The translations under genes were made by a program, and so were the position numbers. The notes beneath the pieces are model-generated. The model was not told the DNA's origin and made no database searches. It was given only the letters and a program-made list of their open reading frames with translations. Of a stretch of DNA of 64,000 bases, positions 23,901 through 33,699 are shown piece after piece (position 1 is the stretch's first letter; each line of letters begins with the position of its first letter). Source of the DNA: Strongylocentrotus droebachiensis (taxonomy: Eukaryota; Echinodermata; Echinoidea; Camarodonta; Strongylocentrotidae); contig JAVYIG010002107.1 of the NCBI GenBank assembly GCA_035222895.1, positions 1-64,000 of the forward strand. The letters run 5' to 3'.

Positions 23901-24693
23901 TTTAAACTGGTTTCAAAACACTTAATGATATATTTTTACTTTCTTTTAATTTTAAGCATGGAATTCTTTGGACTTAGACGGCATGTCGAGTATTCAACGT
24001 GCTCTTCCCATACCCCCTGCATGCGCCCTTGCGATAGGAATTGGGTCCTCTTCTCTCAGAAAGGATGATGACACGGAAATTGTAAGTAATCATTTGGCAA
24101 GAGGAGTTATAATTTTGACAGGTTCTACATTTCTCTTATAACTTTTCTGCAATATATACACAACTATGATAATGTACTTTTCCTGGTCCTAGTTTAGTTA
24201 TTTTAATTTGAAAAATGTAAAAAATCATGATTCTGATTGGCCGTTATCTTCATGTTTTCAGCAGAACTATGATGCGATAGAGAACCTCAAGGGTAAGGAA
24301 ATAAGTGATAACCAGCGTAACGCAAGCATAAATGCCTCGAAGAATACCACCACTCAATCAACAACAAAGTCCCCTCAAGACGATGTGTTTCCTCGTACAC
24401 CAGACGGCTACATGAAGATGGAGGCAGGCAAGACTGCCATTCTTCAAGACCAAGGCACCTACACCACTCAATTGCATTCTGGACTTAACGCAGGAAAGGA
24501 ACCAGAGGCATTCTCCTACGGAAACACCATCGACCAGAGTTTCGTGACAAGCATGAGTTGCAAGGGTGTTGACCTGCCCCGCATCGAGGTCAACGATGAT
24601 ACCTACACTGTCGCCGAACGCAACAAGGATACCGTTTCTGACTACATGGTACCGACCAGTCCAGGGTGTGATGTTCAAGACACTGCACTGTGA
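14896..24693 (+). CDS. Ig/FN3 single-pass receptor gene, 11 exons
   Basis: Joined exons: 14896-14992, 16050-16394, 19012-19350, 19792-20076, 21088-21372, 21745-22026, 22547-22567, 22922-23182, 23581-23685, 23957-24081, 24262-24693. Every boundary has GT/AG, the total is 2577 nt (858 aa plus stop), and the frame stays open throughout. Introns 1-9 are all phase 1, as in exon-shuffled Ig/FN3 genes; the last is phase 0. Order: signal peptide (1-32), Ig (33-147), cysteine-rich module (148-260), two Ig domains (261-450), FN3 (451-544), linker, FN3-like module (552-638), TM (about 640-665), cytoplasmic tail with five Tyr motifs. It is probably a plasma-membrane adhesion or immune-type receptor. No orthologue is named. 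Start choice among in-frame ATGs at 14896, 14914, 14935 and 14947 is open. Confidence 0.82.
15387..15689. mobile_element. MITE with ~65-bp inverted repeats, in receptor intron 1
   Basis: The left arm (GGTGTTTCATAAAGCTGTTC, continuing to about 15450) pairs with the right arm (about 15630-15689) with few mismatches. The middle is AT-rich. This GTGTTTCATAAAGCTG type of inverted repeat is a familiar MITE pattern in marine invertebrate genomes. The 95-codon minus ORF over it is a by-product. Confidence 0.82.
15845..15985 (-). mobile_element. Probable 3' end of a truncated LINE, in intron 1
   Basis: Begins with tail-like repeats (TTCAATCAATTCAATTAAATTC) followed by GATTTATTTCAACATCC. This matches the layout of the LINE 3' ends at 42198, 54104 and 61229, where a (ATTCA)n tail is joined to an ATTTATT motif. 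No coding part remains. Confidence 0.5.
16050..16394 (+). CDS. Receptor exon 2: N-terminal Ig domain
   Basis: The acceptor TTTACAG and donor ACTG|GTAAGA enclose 345 nt, phase 1-1. It encodes one V-like Ig fold: B-strand Cys in MTCSFSP, core Trp in FAWSFDG, and the F-strand signature SDVGNYTCLV. Two extra cysteines (GTCDITRC) sit between. NYT and NVT are candidate N-glycosylation sites. Confidence 0.85.
16798..16964. mobile_element. Hairpin MITE with 35-bp perfect inverted ends, in intron 2
   Basis: 16798-16832 and 16930-16964 are perfect reverse complements (outer bases GGCCCGAATTCACAAAGGAGG). Most of the interior also pairs, with CGTCATATGACG on each arm, so the 167 bp forms a nearly full-length palindrome. 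No clear target duplication. Confidence 0.85.
19012..19350 (+). CDS. Receptor exon 3: cysteine-rich module
   Basis: 339 nt, phase 1-1, acceptor TTTTATTGCAG and donor CTGT|GTAAGT. It encodes an Ig-sized domain (CPGNVSIG, GLSCSYL, TTICCRSESSLTC, NLCSDVC) with about nine cysteines and several NxS/T sites, but without the Trp and DxGxYxC pattern. It may be a divergent Ig fold; I do not recognise a specific family. Confidence 0.75.
19792..20076 (+). CDS. Receptor exon 4: Ig domain
   Basis: 285 nt, phase 1-1, after an acceptor AATCTGCAG. The Ig pattern is ASILCQSNGFPSPTVSWRR, then SFLVVQRHLAGVYRCEADN, a C2/I-set profile with the usual Cys, Trp and Tyr-x-Cys. The donor is AAT|GTGAGC. Confidence 0.87.
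21088..21372 (+). CDS. Receptor exon 5: Ig domain
   Basis: 285 nt, phase 1-1, acceptor CATGCAG, donor ACT|GTAAGA. The Ig pattern is VAILSCIVDSNPSTASMITWS, then RGVFGNYTCTAVNALG. It is the same length as exon 4, consistent with duplication of a one-exon Ig module. Confidence 0.87.
21745..22026 (+). CDS. Receptor exon 6: fibronectin type III domain
   Basis: 282 nt, phase 1-1. The FN3 hallmarks are PPYNLQVVSYSDTSLTLSWS, the Tyr in VSYCVN, and LNSYTLYRITVLAENDIGSS. The acceptor (CACAAAAG) has a weak pyrimidine tract but is the only AG that keeps frame and domain. The donor is GCTC|GTAAGT. Confidence 0.85.
22450..22472. repeat. Poly-A tract in intron 6
   Basis: An uninterrupted A run of about 23 bases followed by GGGATG. 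No SINE head was recognised upstream. Confidence 0.8.
22547..22567 (+). CDS. Receptor exon 7: 21-nt microexon
   Basis: A good polypyrimidine tract and acceptor (TTTTTCTTGCAG) are followed after 21 nt by a consensus donor (ATTG|GTAAGT). It is phase 1-1 and encodes a seven-residue acidic linker (PGTVDDI) between the FN3 and FN3-like modules. Because it is symmetric, skipping it keeps the frame, so it may be alternative. Confidence 0.65.
22922..23182 (+). CDS. Receptor exon 8: membrane-proximal FN3-like module
   Basis: 261 nt, phase 1-1, acceptor TTTCTTTTTCAG, donor TGGA|GTATGT. The C-terminal part (HQLWLVVCGRGVCSASS) resembles FN3 F-G strands, and LCIHAEYHV and NETCLLPGQ precede it. Four cysteines could form two disulphides. 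The fold assignment is tentative. Confidence 0.78.
23581..23685 (+). CDS. Receptor exon 9: transmembrane helix
   Basis: 105 nt, phase 1-1, acceptor TTTGTTCTAG, donor CGAT|GTAAGA. It encodes about 26 hydrophobic residues (LLFILVVTLGGCLGVTVLVL and onward) followed by Tyr-Arg and a basic stop-transfer segment (SQERR), giving a type I orientation with the signal peptide. Confidence 0.85.
23957..24081 (+). CDS. Receptor exon 10: juxtamembrane cytoplasmic segment
   Basis: 125 nt, entering at phase 1 and leaving at phase 0 through donor ATT|GTAAGT. It encodes SWNSLDLDGMSS, a hydrophobic PIPPACALAIG stretch and an acidic end (RKDDDTEI). No catalytic domain is present. Confidence 0.78.
24262..24693 (+). 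CDS. Receptor exon 11: cytoplasmic tail with Tyr motifs
   Basis: 143 codons to the TGA at 24691. The tail is hydrophilic with five spaced tyrosines: NYDAI (718), GYMKM (765), SYGNT (801), DTYTV (830), DYMVP (843), plus Y782. YxxM is the known SH2 site for PI3-kinase p85, YxN for Grb2 and YxxP for Crk-type SH2 domains. There is no kinase or phosphatase domain. The acceptor is CAGCAG, so a one-Gln variant is possible. Confidence 0.85.
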   Translation, partial: QNYDAIENLKGKEISDNQRNASINASKNTTTQSTTKSPQDDVFPRTPDGYMKMEAGKTAILQDQGTYTTQLHSGLNAGKEPEAFSYGNTIDQSFVTSMSCKGVDLPRIEVNDDTYTVAERNKDTVSDYMVPTSPGCDVQDTAL

Positions 24694-24955
24694 CATTGTT
24701 AAAACCCTTTCAAAGTCAACTGCTTCTCATCCACGCCCGGACGCTTCCATATTTCGTAAGGTTTAAAAGACAGTAATGCGATTTATATGGGCACCTCTAA
24801 CCAGCTTTGCACAAATATTATTATATATCACATTATCATGTTGTGAGATAAAAAGTCACCGGTGTTCTGAAAAGCCGGGCGCTTCGGTCATCTCCACTTA
24901 TCATTATATTCTAGTACACGCTTGATAGCTTCGCGGTGTTTGTGTCAATTGTTTT

Positions 24956-24961
24956 AATAAA
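24956..24961 (+). promoter_or_regulatory. Polyadenylation signal candidate for the receptor gene
   Basis: AATAAA about 263 nt after the stop codon, in AT-rich sequence. It is the first perfect hexamer seen downstream on the plus strand and a plausible 3' end for the transcript. Confidence 0.55.
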
Positions 24962-25823
24962 TTCGGTTCAAAACATTATTCTGAATTTAATTTCTATAAT
25001 TACACTATTAGGTCCTAGTAATATATTTCAATATCTGGTTGATAAACAAGTGGAATGAATACACATATTGAATGTGCCCTTTAAATTTGTTTGGTACCCA
25101 CATAGTCAAAATTGGTCAAAACATTTACGACGGCTAAGTGTTTCTTGTATACAAATTAATCTTCGTGTAATTCATTTAGTGTATAAAGTTAACAACGGCA
25201 TTCGTCATAAATAAGGGGTCTCCAACCGTCCAACGTATCTAGAGGGTTTGAAAAATCTAAATTTGGTACATGAATACAATTTAAGAAAAAAGCTTAACAC
25301 CAAACTGTTCAATATATCAGAAAAATGCAAACACGTTGTGAATACTTGATCGGAATACTGACGAAAGATGAGATGCAGGTATCACACCACAGCCTAAGGC
25401 TGTAGAAATTAGGGGAAATGTTTCTGTGTTAGTATTACCACTTTATAGTCTTCGGGAGTGGTTTTCAAATTAAAGCAATCTCATAATTCTTTTGTCTATG
25501 CATCAAGTTATTAATAACGCACGAAATGTACTGATATATATTTAGAAGCACTAGTTGAAAGTATTTGAAAGAGTTTACTCTTGGAACGTTATGAACTGCA
25601 ATATCTTCAATATACGTTTTGCACTGATTTAATGTTTCGAATATATACATCTTTTTATTTTTGTAAATTTTATGACAAATATTTTTTTTCAGAATGTATT
25701 TTTTTTTCTGGTCATGGTTGGTTAAAGAAATTGTATGAAGCGGATTGGCATTCACCTTCTTCTTTCCAACCAAGTCACTGTTCGTATTCATCTTAATCAT
25801 ACTTTAAAGTTTTCCTTTGATTC
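24962..25823. other. Intergenic, no gene seen
   Basis: AT-rich with ORFs of 71-111 codons on both strands and no domain resemblance. No repeat structure was noticed before the MITE at 25828. Confidence 0.5.
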
Positions 25824-25827
25824 TTAA

Positions 25828-26217
25828 AGGTAAAGACCAGTATTGGAAACGCCCCAATTTCAAAAAATGAAATGGAAGCTCTTATTACCAATCATGTGAA
25901 AGAATATGTTTTAAATAATACATGATGATAAAAATGTTGACGGGAAACCGCCTACTAATTGATATATTTGGTAAATTAGTGTATCTCTTGCCTGTTGAGA
26001 GATACAAATTCACGTGTCGCGCACGTGTGTGTAGTCCCATTTACATCTTTCTGTGTACAGTGATTCTAACTTTATAAAGACTTGGCCAAATTTCGCTTAT
26101 TATTTTGATGATCCCAGAACCTTGCAGTACATCTATGCTAGATGATCAACCTTTTCTGATCGATTTCACAATGTTTCTTTCCCAATGCAATCGCATGACC
26201 ATAACTGGTCTTTAGCT
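25828..26217. mobile_element. TTAA-flanked MITE
   Basis: Flanked by TTAA on both sides (25824-25827 and 26218-26221). The inverted ends AGGTAAAGACCAGTATTGG and CCATAACTGGTCTTTAGCT pair over about 18 bp. The interior matches the copy at 11509-11827. TTAA targets are used by piggyBac and some Kolobok elements; which superfamily drives this family is unknown. Confidence 0.82.
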
Positions 26218-26221
26218 TTAA

Positions 26222-27870
26222 GTTTAATTTTATGGGAAAAAAAGAAATATTGAAGGTTGTCGATTATTACTCACACATGTAAATATTCATTTATATTTCG
26301 AAGAGATGTAATGCACACCAAATCATTGAGGCTGAACTACGTTATATGATGTTCAATTATTTGAAATAAAATTGCGGGATTTCAGATTAATGACAATATT
26401 AGTGTCGATTTTCTACCAAAACATAAACAAAGACAGAACAAATAAATCAAACACACAGAAATATATCGAGACAGCACAAAAACAAATGTCCTCGTTGTTT
26501 TAATTATGACCATCCCAGAACTTGTATGAATACTCTTTCAAATTTTAACTAGATGGTTATAAGAAAGACATGTTTTGGAAAAAGAAAGATTGGTATTGTA
26601 AATGTAAATATGTGGAATCCTATTGTCATGGTTTTTTGGTTCAAGCTAGAGTCTAGTTCAATGCTTTATCATAATGTTTTTCAAGAAATGAAGCATGTTT
26701 CTAAAAATAAATTTCACCACTTGTTTTATATCGTGAACGTAAACTACTTTCGTCATCACCCTACCAAATTCCAATCATATTGTCTAACTATTATTTATTT
26801 TTGTAATGTATATAAACTGCTCAAGTGATTAAAAACAGAAACTGTGTCATGCTTTTTCATTGTAAAAATATGATATATACTTGTTGGAAATTGATGTTTT
26901 CATATGGTATCTTTTGAACTTGAAGTAAATACTCATTTGATTGACATTTGCATTTGTATTTATTAACATTTATTTCCTTCTCAACAGTACAATATGAAAC
27001 ACAATGTATATATGCATGATATATGTAACAATTATTTCAACATAGAGTATACAGTAAATAATTCAGAAACGGAAGGAGGCGAAAACCCGGAAAACATAGC
27101 TTGAGTTGGGAACGCCCATAATAAATAAACACAGTTACCGAGAGAACATTATAGATATTATTATGAAAATTACATTTTATATAACAGAAAGTTGATAGGA
27201 AAGAACAAAAATAGTAAATGGAACAGAGAGAAGAAAAAAAAATTAGGAGAGAATTAAGTATAGGACATTACACGGTTTTTCATCGTTACTATTTCACAAT
27301 TGTGTACATATTTCCTCTAATATTTCCTTTTTCAAAAGTACTATCCTACGTATCAAATCTCTTATTGTAGTTGTATATTTATGTATTTATAGATCTACCT
27401 TTAAAAATAAAAAAATACACTTTGGAAACGAAAAGAATTGATGATTAGCTTGTATCTTCGAGAGCAAATTAAAACAAAAACAAAACAAAATCTAGCCGCA
27501 CGTAGTGAAACTTGCCTTCCTGTCGAAATACGTAAACAGTTTTCAACTTGTTCATTAATTTTATCTTGGCTACCGGAGCCCACTGACACGCAACACTGTC
27601 TAGTAATTATCATCATTAATGAGTGTTATCTTCTAGTGGTGCTTTCGTTTTCGATTACTTGAAGCTTTCCCCTTTAGTAGTAGACCAGCCTGTAGGTCCC
27701 GTGATCAAATTCTGGGAACAAATGTTTGAAAGTGTTTTTGTGTTCCCTATTGAATACCGAACAATTTTGACATGGGCTGCCCCCTTGAAAATGTCGGGCA
27801 TTTGCGGGAGGGGTTAACAAAGGTCACACAGGGGTCAAAATTCAAATATATTCCAATCGTGTAGATATGC
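26222..27870. other. Intergenic, no gene seen
   Basis: AT-rich; ORFs up to 91 codons (26553-26828) lack recognisable features. No strong repeat was noticed. Confidence 0.5.
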
Positions 27871-27875
27871 ATATC

Positions 27876-28160
27876 GAATTACTCGTCTGATCATGAGGAT
27901 TCCAAAAATGTTTAGTTTGTTATACCTTCGACCTTACATGGGTGCGCTATGGTCAAAACGTTGAAAGGTCAACGCACTTTGAGTGGTGGCCAAATTCACG
28001 AACATAGTTAAAATTGCTATCAAATTACTCGTCTGGTCATGAGGATTCCAAAAAAGTATAATTTGTTATACTTCCGACCTTACATGAGGGCGCTATGGTC
28101 AAAAAGGTCAACACACTTTTGACTGGTGGTCAAATCTACCGACACAGTTAACATTATTTA
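27876..28160. repeat. Two-copy tandem repeat, ~143-bp unit
   Basis: ATTACTCGTCTG-TCATGAGG and the following ~130 bases (ACTTACATG-G-GCGCTATGG, then GGTCAAC-CACTTT) occur at about 27879 and again at 28022, with scattered substitutions. Confidence 0.8.
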
Positions 28161-28390
28161 TGATATTTATGATTAGAAATCGAAATCAAAATTTGCATTT
28201 TGAAGTGGCATACCCGTCACAGTATTTCATGGTAAAGAGTAACTTGTTTTCTTGTCTAATGATACCCAATTTATATTTTTCTGCCACGGATGACTGAGTA
28301 TCAGGGTTTTAAAAAAGCGACGTTAAAATCTCCTTGTTTCGAATATGGGTCATGCCATATAAACATAGTAAAGCAGCGTGTTTCAACTGG

Positions 28391-29816
28391 CGCACAGTGG
28401 GCCAGGGAGGAAACAAAAAGTGCGCTAAAAGTCATTTTTCGTGATTTCTTGTTTTCTTTTCTTTTTCTTGCCCAGTTGAAAGATAATACGTTGAATCATA
28501 CCTCATTAAAATATTTCATTTCGGTATGCACCCTAGGGGTATAAATTTACTCCTTCAAACAGCAAAATCTTACATATTCACAGTTTTAGTGCAAAAGTGA
28601 CTTCTTTGATAGATCTTTTAATTTAACATGGAGTTTTTAAGCTATTGATATGAAACTGCTCTCATATATTCCTGATAGTTCATTTCCTGCATGAATGGGC
28701 TAAAAATGGATAGAAACACTTCTTTATAAGATATTATAGGGTAATTCACAGAAAAATGAACTAATGGTCCATGTTTTTTTTATAAATCCAGCGGAAATGT
28801 TTAGATTTCCAGAGAATTCCACTTTAATTTTATTACCATCAATTTATCTGATGTCTTAGCTTTAAAGTACAAGTCCACTCCAAAAATAACTTACTTTCAA
28901 TAGAAGCAGAACAATCAGACTAATCAATCAAAAAAAGTTTGAGCAAAATCGGATAACTCATAAGAAAGATATGAATTTTTGAAAAAGTATGTAAAACTAT
29001 GCAACAATGAAAAATCACTAAACAAATTGCCAATTTGGTTATCAGTGTGTGAAGTCATGTCCTCACTATTTATCAATTGCTTTATACAGTTTAATCCCAT
29101 TAATTTCCATTTTTATCCCCCAAAACTTGATTCCCAATACCTTTGCCCAGGTTATATGATTTGTTTCATATTGCGTGCACGACATTTCAAAAAACCTTTT
29201 ATGAACTTTGAAGAATTGATACTATTTTCTGAATATTGCATATTCATATTTATTGATTTGTATATAAATAGTTTATCAAAATTCACATTTTTCATGATTT
29301 AACTGAAAAAATTACTCTATATTAGTGCATCCACACAAAAACATATTACTATCAATCTAACTTGGATGCTGGTCTGAAGAAATAAGATTCTTAGGCAATA
29401 GGACATTTATATTATCAATATATAGAAAATAATTAGTGGATAGTGAGGACATGGCGTCACAGACTGATGAGTGAGGTCCCAATTTGTCTTGTGCTTCTCA
29501 TTGTTCCATAGTTTTACATACTTTTTCAAAAATTCATAACTTTCTTATTAGTTATCCGATTTTGCTCAAACTTATTTTGATTGGTTTGTCTGATTTGTCT
29601 GCTTCTATTGAGAGTAAATTATTTTTGGAGTGGACTTTTCCTTTAAGTTGATACCAGATTTGGCTGCCATCTTCTGCCTGTTTTTATGTTATAGCCGGTT
29701 TTCCTTGTCACATTGCCCCGAAAATGTGTTTATTTTGGTCCGCGGTGTCTGAACAGCGCCCCCGTACGCCGTAATTTATGACCACGAATCTTTCATGATT
29801 CAACCGCGGACCGAAA
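28391..29816. mobile_element. Foldback-type element copy split by a TTAA MITE
   Basis: Starts CGCACAGTGGGCCAGGGAGG and follows, with substitutions, the reverse complement of 40131-41012. It continues after the MITE inserted at 28866-29642 (GTTGATACCAGATTTGGCTG) up to about 29816 (CCGCGGACC), where it breaks off. Only one arm and the centre are present. Confidence 0.8.
28866..29642. mobile_element. TTAA MITE nested in the foldback element
   Basis: 777 bp flanked by TTAA (28862-28865 and 29643-29646), with long inverted arms of about 140 bp beginning AGTACAAGTCCACTCC and ending GGAGTGGACTTTTCCT. The related foldback copy has an undisturbed TTAA at 40273-40276 at the same position, which confirms the insertion and its target. 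The 107-codon ORF inside (28979-29302) resembles nothing known. Confidence 0.88.
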
Positions 29817-29819
29817 CTA

Positions 29820-30349
29820 CTAATAATAATGTGGTCTGCGTCATATACGATAAGAGAATTAATAGAACATGCCCTTATTTCAGTGCTTAACAGGGGGAAG
29901 AACGTGTAAGGAGACTGGGATCAATATTAGAATACTTGTATGGTAACCCAACATTATTAAATATCACGAATCGTATCAGTAACGAGGCCTTTCGGAGGTG
30001 TTAGCAATTTGACCAATTAACCAGTGATGCCGTGTAAAATATGATTCCCAGTTAAGTACTTTCGATATGTCTTGACGTTGTAGATCCTATGATTTTTTTT
30101 TCCTGAGAACATGAATTTGATGCTTGCATGTTTTATTATTATCAATAAATAAGTTAAGATGAATTATCAATCATCATTATTGCATACTTTACATACTTAT
30201 CTGTAGAGTTATGCGAATAAGCAAAATAACGACACTTAGCGTTCACGAATGGAGACAGATTAGGTGTCATTAAATGGTATCCGATTTTCAAGTGGCGATA
30301 AGGCAGAAGAAAAGGCAGTAGTCATCAAGAAGAATCACACATATCTATT

Positions 30350-30386
<37 letters not shown>

Positions 30387-31430
30387 GGAGAGCGGGGCTA
30401 TGGAAATAAAATCACAAGTCGAAAAGGCATAAAAAAACGCTTTTTTTTTTTTTTTTTTTTACTCTCCCTAAATATTTTAACATTATTTATTTTACTAATG
30501 ATAATATCAAAACTTGTTACTTGAACATAGTTGTGACAAATCATTATAATTGATTAATTGTCCCCCTTTTTTCTTCAATACTTGGAAAGACATGAATTTG
30601 TCTAATACATATCGTCATCCATCTATAGGTGTCGATCTAAAAAGTCATTAGTATAGCTCTATTTCTCCTTTTCTTTGAACTGTCGATTTTGTAGGACATT
30701 TCAACGTTGATGATGAAAAAGTCACTTAATTACCCTTCAACGTTCTTTTGATCCTACCATTCAAAAAATCCCTATACTTGATGGACCATAATGCGCTATT
30801 GTACGTGACCGATTAGAAAACAAATATCATCACAAAAAACAAACCTCTATTTAACGGTAAAATGTCAAACGCTATCGATGACATTTTGAATCTAGCCCGG
30901 GTTAAAATGGCCTGACACTAGATTTAGAAGAACATGTCATCCACTTTTCTCGTAGATAATTTGTTTGTTGTTCTGTTAACTATGCCTGTTCAATATCTTC
31001 AATATTGCCTTCTATGGAAAAGGGGTTAAAGAATAATAAGCATTAAATATGTCAGTGTTATACCAGATTTTTTTTTCTGGAATATATGTTGGTGTACATC
31101 AATGACATTTCAACTATTCATTTTTCCCTTTCATTTACTAAATGTTTCCTCTTGCTGTGACTGTATACGACACGTTATGCTCATGTGACACTATACTTGC
31201 TATGCTGTCATTTGTACATGTTCCAACACGAACAGAATTCCTTTATTTTAACCATACACCTAACAATATACCTCAACCTAAAGCCTAAACCGAACCCCAT
31301 TATACAGAAATAATTTGTTAATTTTTTAAACATGTTTTAATAATCATTCATTAATTTCCTTTACATGGAATGGCCACTGATCGTAGTTCTTTGTGAAAAT
31401 TATATATGACAATGTAAAAATAATCGGTAT
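29820..31430. other. Intergenic with GA and T simple repeats
   Basis: (GA)n at about 30353-30381 and a T21-class run at about 30441-30461. No gene was recognised. Confidence 0.55.
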
Positions 31431-31433
31431 ACA

Positions 31434-33698
31434 CCCAATAAACAAAACACTAAAAAGTAACCTCTTTTGGAAGTGTATTTCAAGTGATTTTAAAGTATGG
31501 TGCCTTTTGAACTAGATTTAAACGTTATCGACACGTGCCTTCATTTAAACAAAAAAGGTACTCCTGTTCACGTTTTCAACTAACCTAAAAACCACCAATT
31601 TATCACGCGACTGGAGTAACGTGATTCCACTTACCTCTGTAAATCAAGTGTTTATGACCAAATAACCACTTGACCAAGCAACGAGTTTTTTGTCCGTTAA
31701 CCGATGGTGGTGATAAATAAGTGATTATTTGGTCTTGTAAGCACTTTTATCGATGGTTTCACAGGTTATCCAAGGTTGATGGTAATAATCACGTTATTTA
31801 CACTGGCTAATCGTCTTATTGTTCTGTCCGTGATCCTCTGGTTATATTAAATTAGTAATTCTGAGGTGTCTTACACACCTCTTTAAATGGTTTCAAAGTT
31901 ACCATAACTTTCTTGTTGATGATCACGTAGCTAAAACTGATTACTAATCTAAGCTGTGAATCCGTGATATTTAGGTGTGAAAAATTTGTATTTATTAGGT
32001 GTCTTTAAATACCTATTTAAATGGTAGTCAAAGTTGCCAGCAGTTCCGCAGTGATGATCTCATGACTCAAACGGATTATTAATCTAAGCTGGGCATACGT
32101 GACTTTAAGGTGTGAAAAATTAATAATTATTAGGTGTCTTAAAACACCTTTTTAAATGGTTTCAAAGTTACCATAACTTTCTTGGTGATGATCACGTAGC
32201 TAAAACTGATTATTAATCTAAGCTGTGAACTGTGATATTTAGGTGTGAAAAATAAGTCATTATTAGGTGTCTTAAAACACCTATTTGAATGGTATTCAAA
32301 GTTGCCAGCAGTTCCGCGGTGATGATCTCGTGACTCAAACGGATTATTAATATAAGCTGGGTATTCCGTGATTTCTAGGTGTGAAAATTGAGTTATATTT
32401 GGGTGTCTTGATGGTTTCACAGTTACCATTTAAGTTCCGTGGTGATAATCCCGTGACTGTTGGCATATTTCTATTTTCACCAGTTGATAACTGACTGTCA
32501 GCAAATTTTCATTGCGCCAGTTGATAACTGGTTTGTGTGCATATTTCCGGTTGCACCCGTTGATGACTTACTGTTGGCATATTTCCAGTTGACACCAATT
32601 AATTTGCATATTGAATATGGGGTGCGTGCAGATCTATGTTTTTTAACAATTTATCTGAATTTACAGCATATTTCTTAATTACTGATGATTTAGTTATATG
32701 CAATTCATTTCGAAAATACTACAAATATAAATTACCAGTTATTAGGACATTTAGCTACTTCGTATAAATTACATTTAATTAAACATGAATAAGTGAAACA
32801 TTAACTGTGAACTAAAATAATTTCAATAAAATACAAGTATATGAAAAAATTTCGATTAATTAAATTATGTAAGTCTACTTATTAACAATGCCTTTACATT
32901 GGAAATACAGACATACCAGTATTGAAGTGTTGTTGCCGTTCAACTGGTTGGAAGTTTTACCAAATGGTTCTAATGGCTCAGCTAGACCAGTTGAATTCTA
33001 ACTGGCCTGGATCAACTGGATCTTTTAGCCCATTTCAATTTCCGGGGTTACCAGTTGGCATTAACTGGTTCATCAACTGGACCAGTTGCAACTAGCTTTC
33101 TCTTCTGGGATGTTTGCACCAACCCCACCCCCACCCCCTCTAATCCCAAACCGATTCCGGCGCGCCTGGACGTAATTATGGAAGATCCAAGACACGATGT
33201 TTGGAAACGGGATGAGAACGTCATTAGTTTGGTTCATTTATTGAGTAACATTTGCATAATTATTGGGTTGAACGCGGGTTACAGTAACATATTTCCTCTT
33301 CGACGTAAATTTCACGTGAATGAAGAACATGATTCATCTCAAGTCAGCCTCGTAATATTCACGTGAATTTCACGCAGATATTTTGACTAAAACTAGCACT
33401 AACGCTTCACGTGTTTCTGTGACGCGATAATTTCGTTTATGAAGATGTAATTTCATAACCAAACAAACACGGGAGTATAAGTTTACAAACCATGGTCTCC
33501 AAGGTAGGGATAATCACGTTATTATAATGGTGATATTGCAGTGACAATTGCGTGATTTAGTGTACGTGTGTTTTTAGTGACCTAGTGCAATAAACGTATT
33601 AACACATTTACGTGAATGTCCGGTGTTTGAAGAACGTAACTCTCCTCAAGTCGATACCTTGATATTGACGTGATTTTCACGTGATTTTGTTTATTGGG
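31434..33698. mobile_element. Putative 2.3-kb element with 14-bp terminal inverted repeats
   Basis: CCCAATAAACAAAA at 31434-31447 has its exact complement at 33685-33698. Between them lie unusual sequence families: a ~134-bp tandem array (31865-32460), CCAGTTGATAACTG-type short inverted motifs (32475-33085) and CACGTGAA/TTCACGTG motifs (33300-33680). No target duplication or transposase was found, so the two matching ends could be coincidental. Confidence 0.45.
31865..32460. repeat. Tandem array, ~134-bp monomers alternating A and B types
   Basis: Monomers start with GGTGTCTT at 31865, 31998, 32133, 32266 and, degenerate, 32402. Types at 31865 and 32133 share GTTACCATAACTTTCTTG; those at 31998 and 32266 share GTTGCCAGCAGTTCCGC. 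The higher-order period is thus about 268 bp. Related but weaker copies extend upstream to about 31600. Confidence 0.85.
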
Positions 33699-33699
33699 C

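Noticed and set aside
31865..32460. CRISPR-like array
   Set aside because: Monomers of ~134 bp are directly adjacent without unique spacers, in a eukaryotic genome. It is a tandem repeat.
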